Assembly (NCBI GenBank): GCA_017744935.1
Contig: JAGIAI010000023.1
Coordinates: 1-64,000, forward strand
Length of the DNA stretch: 64,000 bases
Direction of reading: 5' to 3'
DNA from: Variovorax sp.
Lineage (GTDB): Bacteria; Pseudomonadota; Gammaproteobacteria; Burkholderiales; Burkholderiaceae_C
The translations under genes were made by a program, and so were the position numbers. This document shows, piece after piece, positions 32,657 to 41,342 of the stretch. Positions within the stretch are counted from its first letter, which is position 1. Every line of letters begins with the position of its first letter. Under the pieces are notes generated by a model. The model had not been told where the DNA came from, did no database searches, and saw nothing but the letters and a program-made list of their open reading frames with translations.

Positions 32657-33637
32657 TCAGCTGTCTGCAGTGAAGCCAATCGACTTCACGATGGGTCCCC
32701 ATCGATCGTAGTCCGCCTTCAAGCGCGCCGCCAGCTCCGACGGCGAGGAGGATGTCGCTTCGAGGCCCATGGCGGCCAACCCTTCGACGACATCGCTGCC
32801 CGCCAAGGCAGGACGCAGCGAGGCATTGGCGCGTTGAACCACTTCGGCCGACGCGTTGGGCGGCAGGAACAGGCCGAACCACTCGGAGAACACCATGTCC
32901 TTGATACCCTGCTCGGACAGCGTGCTCACGGAAGGGACGAACTTGTTGCGAACGGATCCGGTGGTCGCGAGCAGGCGGCACTTACCTCCTGCGAGGTGCG
33001 GCAGGAAGTCGCCGACCGGACCCGAGACAGCGGCGAGCTGACCACCCATCATGTCCAGGATCGCAGGCTGCGTACCGCGATAGGGAATGTGACGCAGGTC
33101 CACGCCGGCCGACTTGCCCAGCAGCACACCCACGAAATGGGGCACGGAGCCGGCGGCGGGCGATCCGAAAGCCGCTTTTTCGGGATTCCGCTTGACCCAG
33201 TCCAGAAACTGCGGAACCGTCTTCACGCTCTCCGGCACCGCGGTTCCAACTGCGAATCCAAAGTCGAACACGCAGCCGAGCGATACGGGGGTGAGGTCCT
33301 TGATCGGGTCGTAGGGCAGCTTGCGGTAGATGTGCGGATAGATGCCCAGCATCGACATCGGCGTCTGCAGAATCCAGGAACCGTCAGCGGCCATGTTCTT
33401 CATCGCCTGAATCGCGATCTGTCCACCCGCGCCCGTGCGGTTTTCCACCACGACAGACTTGGCATAGCTCCCGGTCATTCGTGCAGCCAATCGCCGGCAC
33501 AAGGTGTCCGAGGTGCCACCTGCTGCGAAGCCGGTCACGAAGCGAGCCAGATCGAGTTGGCCGGGTTGTGCCCATGCGGGCAACGCTGAAGCGGCAGTGA
33601 CGGCGGCGCCGTAGCCAAGGAAGTGGCGTCGTTTCAT
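32657..33637 (-). CDS. Bug/TctC-family periplasmic solute-binding protein
   Basis: A 326-residue protein with an N-terminal signal resembling a Tat or Sec signal (KRRHFLGYGAAVTAASALPA, cleavage after WAQ). The body shows Bug-family hallmarks: VTGFAAGGTSDTLCRRLA, VENRTGAGGQIA and PYDPIKDLTPVS. Such proteins bind carboxylates or aromatic acids; no tctA/tctB permease is nearby, as is usual for the amplified Burkholderiales Bug set. It lies downstream of the LysR gene on the same strand, so its ligand is probably linked to the homoprotocatechuate-type pathway. Confidence 0.85.
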   Translation of the reverse strand: MKRRHFLGYGAAVTAASALPAWAQPGQLDLARFVTGFAAGGTSDTLCRRLAARMTGSYAKSVVVENRTGAGGQIAIQAMKNMAADGSWILQTPMSMLGIYPHIYRKLPYDPIKDLTPVSLGCVFDFGFAVGTAVPESVKTVPQFLDWVKRNPEKAAFGSPAAGSVPHFVGVLLGKSAGVDLRHIPYRGTQPAILDMMGGQLAAVSGPVGDFLPHLAGGKCRLLATTGSVRNKFVPSVSTLSEQGIKDMVFSEWFGLFLPPNASAEVVQRANASLRPALAGSDVVEGLAAMGLEATSSSPSELAARLKADYDRWGPIVKSIGFTADS

Positions 33638-33767
33638 CGAGATGTCTCCTGATCAAAAAAGCAATGAGCGGCCGCGGTAGGCGCCGCCCTGTGTCTGCGG
33701 AATTCGAAGGCAACGGAGTCTCGGCCAACCGTGCGATCGCGACAATCGACGGTTTCTGTCGAATCGA

Positions 33768-34700
33768 TCAGGGTCGCTTCACAATCGGCTGGGCCGAGTT
33801 GAGGTCTTTCATTCGCTCCAGGAGGAACTCACTGAATCCCTCGGCGGCAGGGGGGATCGAGCGCGCGAGAGACCGATACAGACACACCTGGCGGATGGTC
33901 TCGGGATCGGTGACGCGTCGAGGAACCAGTCCGAAGCGCTCTGCCAGAACGCCCACGTAAGCGGGCGCCAGCGTGGCGGCGAGGCCCTCGGCGGCCATCC
34001 CGAGCGCGGTCGTGACGTTGTCCACCACGTCGACGGGTCGAATTCGCTCTCCCTCGGGTGCGTTCAGATGCATCCGAGCCACGCTGCGCTCGTGATCCCG
34101 CCCTGCGGCGACGAGTTGCACGTCGCGCAAGTCCGCCCAGGTCAGGCGGGCGTGGGCTGCGAGCGGGTGATCTTCCGAGCACCAAAGCACCCACGGGCTG
34201 TCGAAAACCGCGTCGCGACGCACCGTCTCACCGTACGGGCGATCGGGGCCGAGCGACAGGTCGACATCGCCGGACTCCACGGCCTCGACCAGCTGGTCGA
34301 CCGGAATGTCACGGATGCGTACCGTGACCTTGGGACGTTCATCGCGGAACTGCCGCACCAGGCGCGGAAGCACCGTGCCCGCAAGCACCAGCGGCGCCCC
34401 GATGCGCACCACGCCCGCCGCCCTGTTGCGCACGTCGGCGGCGGCGGATTCGGCGAGCTGGACATGCCGGAGAACGGTTTGGGCCGAACCGAGAAAGTCG
34501 CGGCCTGAACTCGAAAGCCCCACCCGGCGGGTACTCCTGTCGAACACCCGAAAGCCCAAGGTCGACTCAAGCTCCGCCACCAGTTGGCTGACCGCAGAAG
34601 ACGTGAGGCCAAGCCGCTGGCTTGCAGCCGCGAAGCTTTGCAGCTCGGCAACCGCAACGAAGGCTTCGAGTTGGCGAAGGGTCACACGGGTCAAAGGCAT
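33768..34700 (-). CDS. LysR-type transcriptional regulator
   Basis: A 310-residue LysR protein: N-terminal winged HTH (LRQLEAFVAVAELQSFAAAS, SSAVSQLVAELE), then a linker helix and a periplasmic-binding-like effector domain starting near residue 90 (GVVRIGAPLVLAG). The start at 34700 is the usual MPLTRVTLRQLE position. It is divergent from hpaH over 105 bases, the classical layout for a LysR activator of the pathway operon, with a pathway aromatic acid as likely co-inducer. Confidence 0.9.
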   Translation of the reverse strand: MPLTRVTLRQLEAFVAVAELQSFAAASQRLGLTSSAVSQLVAELESTLGFRVFDRSTRRVGLSSSGRDFLGSAQTVLRHVQLAESAAADVRNRAAGVVRIGAPLVLAGTVLPRLVRQFRDERPKVTVRIRDIPVDQLVEAVESGDVDLSLGPDRPYGETVRRDAVFDSPWVLWCSEDHPLAAHARLTWADLRDVQLVAAGRDHERSVARMHLNAPEGERIRPVDVVDNVTTALGMAAEGLAATLAPAYVGVLAERFGLVPRRVTDPETIRQVCLYRSLARSIPPAAEGFSEFLLERMKDLNSAQPIVKRP

Positions 34701-34804
34701 GTGTTCATTATCAAGCTGCGCTGTCGAATCAGCCAGAAAGCGTCGCTTGTTCCGCAGGGTGGCTGACCGCAGACTTGCGCCTCCTTTCGTAGCCATCCAT
34801 TCAA

Positions 34805-35608
34805 ATGCTGAGCCCCGAGAAACATGTCGAACTCGCCCGAGAGCTGCACCGGGCCGAGCGGTCACGCCTGCAGCTTGCGCAGTTTTCACGCAGCTACCCG
34901 GCCATGACGATCGAGGACAGCTATGCCATCCAGCGCGCCTGGATGAACCTGAAGCAAGCCGAAGGCCGAAAGGTGATCGGGCACAAGATCGGGCTCACTT
35001 CGCGTGCGATGCAACTGGCCAGCCAGATCACCGAGCCTGACTACGGGACCTTGCTGGACGACATGCTGGTGCGCGACGGCGCAGAACTCGAGGCCGCACG
35101 CTTCATCGTGCCGAGATTCGAAGTGGAGTTCGCCTTCATCCTGTCCCGGCCGCTGCGGGGACCCGCCGTCACGGTCTTCGACGTACTCAACGCGACCGAC
35201 TATGTGGTGCCGGCGCTGGAGCTGATCGACGCGCGCATCGAGCAGTTCGATCGGGAGACGAAGGCACCGCGCAAGGTGCTGGACACCATCGCCGACAACG
35301 CCGCCAACGCGGCGATCGTGTTCGGCAACCGGCCCGTGAAGCCCGACCAAGTGGATCTGCGCTGGGCCGGCGCGCTGCTGCTTAAAAACGGTGCGGTGGA
35401 GGAATCCGGCCTCGGCGCCGCAGTGCTTGGCCATCCAGCCAACGGTGTGGCCTGGCTCGCCAACAAGCTTTCCTTGCATGACGAGGAACTGAAAGCCGGC
35501 GAAATCGTCCTCGGGGGTTCCTTTACCCGACCGGTGCCATGCGCCGCAGGCGACGTCTTCCATGCGGACTACGGCGTACTCGGTTCAATTTCGGTTCGAT
35601 TCGTCTGA
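34805..35608 (+). CDS. hpaH: 2-oxo-hept-4-ene-1,7-dioate hydratase
   Basis: A 267-residue hydratase of the MhpD/HpaH fold. Seen: [12 protein letters not shown], acidic metal-site segment [10 protein letters not shown] and the C-terminal GGSFTRPVP. It adds water to 2-oxohept-4-enedioate in the homoprotocatechuate meta-cleavage pathway, producing the substrate for the HpaI aldolase encoded eight bases downstream. First gene of the hpa-type operon. The assignment over other 2-keto-pentenoate hydratases rests on neighbours hpaI, hpaE and hpaD. Confidence 0.85.
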   Translation: MLSPEKHVELARELHRAERSRLQLAQFSRSYPAMTIEDSYAIQRAWMNLKQAEGRKVIGHKIGLTSRAMQLASQITEPDYGTLLDDMLVRDGAELEAARFIVPRFEVEFAFILSRPLRGPAVTVFDVLNATDYVVPALELIDARIEQFDRETKAPRKVLDTIADNAANAAIVFGNRPVKPDQVDLRWAGALLLKNGAVEESGLGAAVLGHPANGVAWLANKLSLHDEELKAGEIVLGGSFTRPVPCAAGDVFHADYGVLGSISVRFV

Positions 35609-35615
35609 GACACCC

Positions 35616-36416
35616 ATGCAAACACCTGACAATCAATTCAAGAAGGCCTTGGCTGCGGGCGACCCGCGCATCGGCCTGTGGCTGGCACTGGCGGACGGCT
35701 ATGCGGCGGAACTGTGCGCCACCTGCGGATTCGACTGGCTGCTGATCGATGGCGAGCACGCTCCCAACGACCTGCGCAGCACCTTGGCAGCGCTGCAGTC
35801 AGCGGCTGCCTATCCTTCGCACCCCGTGGTGCGTATTCCCAAGGGCGACGACGCCTTGATCAAGCAAGTGCTCGACATCGGCGCGACGACCTTGATGGTC
35901 CCGATGGTCGAGTCGGCAGAGCAGGCCCGCCAACTGGTCAAGGCCATGCGCTATCCCCCGCAAGGCATACGCGGCGTGGGCAGCGGCATCGCGCGCTCGG
36001 CGCGTTGGTCGCAATACCCGAACTATCTGCACGAGGCGAACGAGCGCGTGTGCCTGCTGGTGCAGGTCGAGACGCGTGAGGCATTGGCACAGGCCGGCGA
36101 GATCGCGGCCGTGGATGGCGTCGACGGCGTCTTCATCGGGCCGTCGGACCTCGCGGCCTCATTCGGTCTTCTGGGCCAACCGGCCCATCCGGATGTCACG
36201 AAGGCGATCGAGGAAGGTATTCGCGCGATCAACAAGGCCGGTAAGGCACCCGGCATCCTCTGTGCCGACGAGGCACTGGCTCGCCGGTACATCGAGGTTG
36301 GCGCGAAGTTCGTGGCCGTGGGCGTGGATACCAGCCTGCTCGTGAAGACGGCAAAGGCATTGGCAGGCCGCTTCAAGGACGGTGTTTCAGCCGCGACGCC
36401 CTCTGCGACCTACTAG
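35616..36416 (+). CDS. hpaI: 4-hydroxy-2-oxoheptanedioate aldolase
   Basis: A 266-residue class II (metal) aldolase of the HpcH/HpaI family. Key motifs: [32 protein letters not shown] (metal ligand Glu) and [11 protein letters not shown] (metal ligand Asp). It splits 4-hydroxy-2-oxoheptanedioate to pyruvate and succinic semialdehyde. Start at 35616 is chosen by homology; eight bases after hpaH. Its stop is directly followed by the ATG of the next gene with no gap. Confidence 0.9.
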   Translation: MQTPDNQFKKALAAGDPRIGLWLALADGYAAELCATCGFDWLLIDGEHAPNDLRSTLAALQSAAAYPSHPVVRIPKGDDALIKQVLDIGATTLMVPMVESAEQARQLVKAMRYPPQGIRGVGSGIARSARWSQYPNYLHEANERVCLLVQVETREALAQAGEIAAVDGVDGVFIGPSDLAASFGLLGQPAHPDVTKAIEEGIRAINKAGKAPGILCADEALARRYIEVGAKFVAVGVDTSLLVKTAKALAGRFKDGVSAATPSATY

Positions 36417-37835
36417 ATGAGCGACCACCTCACTGCCCTGCGTGCTGCCTTTGCTGGCCGCCTGGTCACCGATCCCACGGACATGTCAGCGTTTCTCACG
36501 GACTGGCGCGGCAAGTGGACCGGACGGGCGATCGCGATCGCCCAACCCGACAGCGCCGCCGATGTGGCCGCTGTGCTCGCCTGGTGCGGCGCCCACCGCG
36601 TTCCCGTGGTGCCGCAGGGTGGCAACACGGGTCTCTCGGGAGGTGCCACGCCCGATGACTCCGGACGCGCCCTGGTGCTTTCGCTCACCCGGCTGAATCG
36701 GGTGCGGCGAGTCGACGCTGTCAACAACACCATCGAGGTCGAAGCGGGCGTGACCCTGCAGCAGGTGCAGGAAGCCGCCAGAGAGGCCCATCGCCTGTTT
36801 CCCTTGAGCCTCGCGGCCGAGGGCAGTTGCACGATCGGAGGCAATCTTGCGACCAACGCCGGCGGTGTGCAGGTTCTGCGCTACGGCAATGCGCGAGAAC
36901 TTTGCCTCGGCCTTGAGGTCGTCACGCCCGATGGTGAGGTGTGGAACGGGCTGCGTGGGCTGCGCAAGGACAACACGGGCTACGACCTGCGTGACCTCTA
37001 CATCGGCAGCGAAGGGACGCTCGGGGTGATCACCGCGGCGGTTCTGAAGCTGCACCCGCTGCCAGCGGCGCAGGTCGCCGCTTTCGTGGCAGTGCCCTCG
37101 CCGGAGGCGGCGGTGCGGCTGCTGGAGCTCGCCCAAGCCCGCATCGGTGCTGCGCTCACCGCCTTCGAGTTGATGAGCGATACGTGCATCGGACTGGTCG
37201 AGAAGCACGTTCCAGCCGCGCGGCACCCCCTGAACGAACGTTCCCCCTGGTACGTGCTGCTCGAGGTCAGCGACACGCGCAGCGAAGCCAGCGCTGTCGA
37301 AGCCATTGAGGGATTGCTCGAGGCAGTCCTCGATGCCGGGCTGGCGACCGACGCGGCACTCTCGTCGAGCGTGGCGCAGTTCCGCGCGTTGTGGGCGCTG
37401 CGGGAGGACATCTCCGAATCGCAGGCCGCCGAAGGCAAGACCATCAAGCACGACATCGCCCTGCCGATCCCTGTCATCCCGGAGTTCATCGAGGCCATGG
37501 AGGCCGCGATCGCGCGAACCTTCCCGCGTGTTCGGCTGGTCGTCTTCGGGCACCTTGGCGACGGCAACCTGCACTTCAATGCCTCTCCCGCACTCGAGTT
37601 CGCTTCAGGCGAGGGCGCTTCGGCTTTCACGGCGCTGGAAGCGCCGCTGAACCAGCTGGTGCACGACGCCGTCGCCGCTCGCGGCGGCTCCATCTCCGCC
37701 GAGCATGGCCTCGGTGTGCTGCGTCGCGACGAAGCAGCACGCTACAAGTCCCCCGTGGAACGCAAGCTCATGCAAGCCATCAAGTCGGCGCTCGATCCGC
37801 ATCAACTCATGAACCCGGGCAAGTTGCTCGCTTGA
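36417..37835 (+). CDS. FAD-binding oxidoreductase (D-2-hydroxyacid / D-lactate dehydrogenase type)
   Basis: A 472-residue flavoprotein of the GlcD/D2HGDH group: PCMH FAD domain with PQGGNTGLSGGATPD, followed by FAD-oxidase C-terminal domain with the GHLGDGNLHFN metal motif and SAEHGLG. It would oxidise a D-2-hydroxy acid to the 2-oxo acid and pass electrons to the respiratory chain. Its ATG abuts the hpaI stop, so it is in the operon. Canonical hpa clusters lack it. It may handle D-2-hydroxyglutarate or lactate formed by side reactions of the aldolase and semialdehyde steps; this is inference. Confidence 0.8.
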   Translation: MSDHLTALRAAFAGRLVTDPTDMSAFLTDWRGKWTGRAIAIAQPDSAADVAAVLAWCGAHRVPVVPQGGNTGLSGGATPDDSGRALVLSLTRLNRVRRVDAVNNTIEVEAGVTLQQVQEAAREAHRLFPLSLAAEGSCTIGGNLATNAGGVQVLRYGNARELCLGLEVVTPDGEVWNGLRGLRKDNTGYDLRDLYIGSEGTLGVITAAVLKLHPLPAAQVAAFVAVPSPEAAVRLLELAQARIGAALTAFELMSDTCIGLVEKHVPAARHPLNERSPWYVLLEVSDTRSEASAVEAIEGLLEAVLDAGLATDAALSSSVAQFRALWALREDISESQAAEGKTIKHDIALPIPVIPEFIEAMEAAIARTFPRVRLVVFGHLGDGNLHFNASPALEFASGEGASAFTALEAPLNQLVHDAVAARGGSISAEHGLGVLRRDEAARYKSPVERKLMQAIKSALDPHQLMNPGKLLA

Positions 37836-37852
37836 CCGGAAGGAGAAACATC

Positions 37853-39322
37853 ATGACCACGCTTCAGGTGGCGGACATCACCGTCTCACCAGACCACTAC
37901 ATCGGAGGACGCCGCGTCGCCTCGTCGGAAACATTCGAACTGCGCAGTCCTATCGACCAACAGGTCCTGGGTCGCATCAGCGAAGGGACGGCCGAACATG
38001 TGGAGGCCGCCATCCAGGCGGCACAGAGTGCATTTCAGGGGTGGAGCGCGATGACAGCCGCACGGCGCAAGCCCTATCTAGATCGCTTCGCGCAAGAGAT
38101 CGGCAAGCGGGCAGACGCCTTCTGTCTGCTGGAATCGAACGACGCCGGCGTCCTTCTCTCGCGCATGCGCCACGGCGTGGTGCCTCGCTCGATGCTCAAC
38201 ATCTCGTACTTCGCCGAGCACGCGCTGACGCTGCAGGAGCGTCCGATCGAGACCGAGCAGGCCAGCCACATCGTGCGCCACGACCCTGCCGGCGTGACGG
38301 TCATCATCACGCCCTGGAACTCTCCCCTCCTGCTTTCGACCTGGAAGCTCGGACCGGCGCTGGCGGCGGGCAACACCTGCATTCTGAAGCCGCCAGAGTG
38401 GGCTCCGTTGACATGCTCCCTGCTGGCCGATGCAGCGCACGCGGCAGGCCTGCCCCCAGGCGTCTTCAACGTGGTGCAAGGCACCGGCGCCAGCACGGGC
38501 GCAAAGCTGGTCTCGGATCCCCGCATCGCGCGCGTCTCCTTCACAGGGTCCGTCCCGACAGCGAAATGGATTGCGCAGGCGGCAGGGGCCAATCTGGTGC
38601 CTTGCAGCCTGGAACTCGGCGGAAAGAGTCCATTCCTCGTCCTGGAGGATGCAGACATCGAAGGCGCCGCCGCCACTGCAGCCCTGATGTACCGCAACGC
38701 CGGACAGGTCTGCCTCGCAGGCACCCGGATCCTCGTTCACGAGAAGGTGGCGGAGCGATTCGTGGCGACCATGAGAGGCTTCGTCGAAAACTTGCGAGTC
38801 GGAGACCCTCGCGAGGAATCCACCGAGATCGGTCCGATCATCCATCCACGCCAGGTCGAGCGCGTGCAAGGCTTCGTCGACCGAGCCGTAGAGGCAGGGG
38901 CGAAACTGCTGTGGGGCGGGACGAAGCACCCATACGGAGCCCAGTACTTCGCACCGACCCTGCTCACGAACGTCGCGCAGGACAGCGAGATCGTGCAGAA
39001 CGAGGTCTTCGGCCCCGTCCTGACGCTGCAGACCTTCGCAAGCGATGAAGAAGCGGTGGCCCTCGCGAACGGCACCGACTATGGTCTCGGCGGAGTCTGC
39101 TATGGCGAGGTCGCCCATGCGACCGAGGTCGCACAGGCGGTGCGCACCGGCTTCATCTGGATCAACTCCTTCGGCATCCGGGACCTTGGCGCACCGTTCG
39201 GCGGCATCAAGCGTTCGGGCATCGGCCGCGAAGGCGGCGACTGGAGTTTCGAGTTCTTTTGCGACGTCAAGGACGTCGTGGTGCCGAAGAAGCCCTTCCG
39301 GGCGAGCTTCAGCCAACGCTAG
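37853..39322 (+). CDS. hpaE: 5-carboxymethyl-2-hydroxymuconate semialdehyde dehydrogenase
   Basis: A 489-residue NAD-dependent aldehyde dehydrogenase. Visible: cofactor motif TPWNSPLLLSTWK, catalytic Glu in LELGGKSPF and catalytic Cys in NAGQVCLAG. It oxidises the semialdehyde made by HpaD ring cleavage to 5-carboxymethyl-2-hydroxymuconate. The hpaE assignment follows from its position directly before hpaD. AAGGAG stands eight bases upstream of the ATG. Confidence 0.85.
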   Translation: MTTLQVADITVSPDHYIGGRRVASSETFELRSPIDQQVLGRISEGTAEHVEAAIQAAQSAFQGWSAMTAARRKPYLDRFAQEIGKRADAFCLLESNDAGVLLSRMRHGVVPRSMLNISYFAEHALTLQERPIETEQASHIVRHDPAGVTVIITPWNSPLLLSTWKLGPALAAGNTCILKPPEWAPLTCSLLADAAHAAGLPPGVFNVVQGTGASTGAKLVSDPRIARVSFTGSVPTAKWIAQAAGANLVPCSLELGGKSPFLVLEDADIEGAAATAALMYRNAGQVCLAGTRILVHEKVAERFVATMRGFVENLRVGDPREESTEIGPIIHPRQVERVQGFVDRAVEAGAKLLWGGTKHPYGAQYFAPTLLTNVAQDSEIVQNEVFGPVLTLQTFASDEEAVALANGTDYGLGGVCYGEVAHATEVAQAVRTGFIWINSFGIRDLGAPFGGIKRSGIGREGGDWSFEFFCDVKDVVVPKKPFRASFSQR

Positions 39323-39339
39323 CAAGCAAGGAGCAGCAA

Positions 39340-40266
39340 ATGGGTCAAATCATCGGCGCGGCCATCGTGTCGCACCACCCCGGCCTGATGCAGTGCGAGG
39401 ACTTCCGCAAGATGCAGGGTGCCGGCGAGGATTCCAGCCTCATCGAAGGCTATGCAAGGCTTCGAAAGAAGATTGCCAGCGTCAAGCCGGACGTGGTCGT
39501 CGTCTTCGATTCACACTGGTTCACCACCGGCTTCCACCTCGTCGACGGTGGCAAGGCCTTTCGCGGCACCTACATCTCTGACGAGATGCCGTGGTATCTG
39601 CACGGAGTCCCCTACGACTACCGCGGAGACCCGGAGCTGGCGCTGGAGATGGAGGCCGTGTCGCGCGAGCACGGCGGCTATGTTCGGGCGGAGCTCAATC
39701 CCGACTTGGGCAAGCAGTACGCGACCATCAACCTGATCAAGCAACTGCACCTGGAACTCAGCGACATCCCCGTGGTCGCCGTGAGCTCCTGCCAGAACTG
39801 TGATTGGCATCACTTTCTGGAATCCGGCGCTTCGATCGGCGAAGCCATTCGGCGCAGCAACCGACGCGCGGTGCTGCTCGCATCGGGCGCCCTGAGCCAC
39901 AAGTTCAACAGCATCGACTGGAAGCCCAACCACCCGCGCATCTTTCACGAGACCAACGTGTCCCGGCCCGAGAACGTGGAAAGCGACAAGGGTGCCATCG
40001 CCTTGATGCAGCAGGGGCGGCACGACCTGATTCTGGAGCGATGGGATGCGGACTACCGCAGGAAGCCATGGGAGGCTTTCGGCGCGCACTATCTGCAGAT
40101 GCTGGGCGCGCTCGGAGGCAAGGAGTGCCGCGCCGTCGGGGAGCCCATGTCGGAATACGAGAACGCCCGTGGAACCGGAAACATCCACATATGGTTCGAG
40201 ACGCAACGGCATCTCCGAGCCGATCAGCCCGCCGCAAGCAACGAGTTCACATTGGCCCAGGCCTGA
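39340..40266 (+). CDS. hpaD: 3,4-dihydroxyphenylacetate (homoprotocatechuate) 2,3-dioxygenase, LigB superfamily
   Basis: A 308-residue class III extradiol dioxygenase. The iron-ligand and acid-base segments are seen: IVSHHPGLM near the start, VVFDSHWFTTGFH, SSCQNCDWHH and ASGALSHKF. It opens the ring of homoprotocatechuate or a related catechol at the meta position with O2. It is followed 29 bases later by an FAH-family decarboxylase/isomerase candidate. Substrate is inferred from neighbours; a closely related catechol is possible. Confidence 0.85.
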   Translation: MGQIIGAAIVSHHPGLMQCEDFRKMQGAGEDSSLIEGYARLRKKIASVKPDVVVVFDSHWFTTGFHLVDGGKAFRGTYISDEMPWYLHGVPYDYRGDPELALEMEAVSREHGGYVRAELNPDLGKQYATINLIKQLHLELSDIPVVAVSSCQNCDWHHFLESGASIGEAIRRSNRRAVLLASGALSHKFNSIDWKPNHPRIFHETNVSRPENVESDKGAIALMQQGRHDLILERWDADYRRKPWEAFGAHYLQMLGALGGKECRAVGEPMSEYENARGTGNIHIWFETQRHLRADQPAASNEFTLAQA

Positions 40267-40295
40267 GGCCGATCACGCAGAGCGAGACAAACACC

Positions 40296-41231
40296 ATGAA
40301 TTTCGAATTCCCCATCAAGGAACTCCCCGCGGTCATGCGCGGCCCTCGCGTCGAGCGGCGACGAGCACTCATCGGCGGAAGCGCCCACTGGGGCACGATG
40401 AGGGCCGACGGCCAGCTCGCGCTCGATGACGGGCGAGTCATCGAGCCGGAGTCGGTGTCATACCTTCCACCTGTGGACCCGAGCAAGATCATTGCAGTTC
40501 ACATCAGCTACAGCTCTCGCAGCGTCGAAACGCGCAACAAGCCGAAGCCCACGGAAACGCCGACCTACTTCACGAAGCCGCCCACTTCATTGAACGGCCA
40601 CAAAGGACAGATCCTCAAGCCGGCCGACTGCAAATACCTGAACTACGAGGGCGAGTACGCCGTCGTCATCGGCAAGACCTGCAGGAATGTGACACCGGAC
40701 GAAGCTTGGGACTTCATCGAAGGCTTTTGCCCGGCCCTTGATATGGGCCTGCAGGATTTCCGCGATACAGATCAGGGGAGCATGCTGCGCGTCAAGGGCG
40801 CGGACACGCTACTTCCCATTGGCCCGGGCATCGTGCGTGGCGTGAACCTCTTCGAGCAAACCCTGCGCACCTATGTCAACGGGCGGGTCGTTCAAGATGC
40901 GCATATTGGTGAAGAGACGATCTGGGGTCCTCACTACGTGATCGCCGATCTCGCTCGACATATCACCCTGCTGCCGGGGGACGTGATCCTGATGGGCACG
41001 CCGTGTCATTCCCGGAGTGTCGATCCAGGTCAAACGGTCGCATGCGAGATCACCGGGCTGGGCCGGATCGAAGGCACTGTCGTCGGCATCGATGCGCCCC
41101 GAGCAGCCGCGCTGGGTGTTGGCCACATGCCTACCGACACCCCGGAAGTCCGCCGGGTCGCACTCGGCTTTGACGAGCGTGTCGCCGATCACCTGAAGAG
41201 CAACCTCCGCCAAGCGAGAGAGACACACTGA
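40296..41231 (+). CDS. FAH-family decarboxylase/isomerase (HpaG-like)
   Basis: A 311-residue fumarylacetoacetate-hydrolase-fold protein. Metal ligands are visible in YEGEYAVVIGK (two Glu) and LDMGLQDFRD (Asp), with GDVILMGTP near the C-terminus. In the hpa pathway an FAH protein converts 5-carboxymethyl-2-oxo-hex-3-ene-1,7-dioate by decarboxylation. E. coli HpaG has two such domains; this one has only one. No HpaF-type isomerase is found in the window, so the isomerisation step is either done here or encoded elsewhere. Confidence 0.75.
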   Translation: MNFEFPIKELPAVMRGPRVERRRALIGGSAHWGTMRADGQLALDDGRVIEPESVSYLPPVDPSKIIAVHISYSSRSVETRNKPKPTETPTYFTKPPTSLNGHKGQILKPADCKYLNYEGEYAVVIGKTCRNVTPDEAWDFIEGFCPALDMGLQDFRDTDQGSMLRVKGADTLLPIGPGIVRGVNLFEQTLRTYVNGRVVQDAHIGEETIWGPHYVIADLARHITLLPGDVILMGTPCHSRSVDPGQTVACEITGLGRIEGTVVGIDAPRAAALGVGHMPTDTPEVRRVALGFDERVADHLKSNLRQARETH

Positions 41232-41342
41232 TCGTCGGTTCGGACATTCGGGCGCACTCGCACCGAATGCCTCGTCCAGCGCGTTGCGCCTGTGCGCGCG
41301 ACACCCAACGTGAATCCCTCCGACACGAGAACCGCATCCCGC

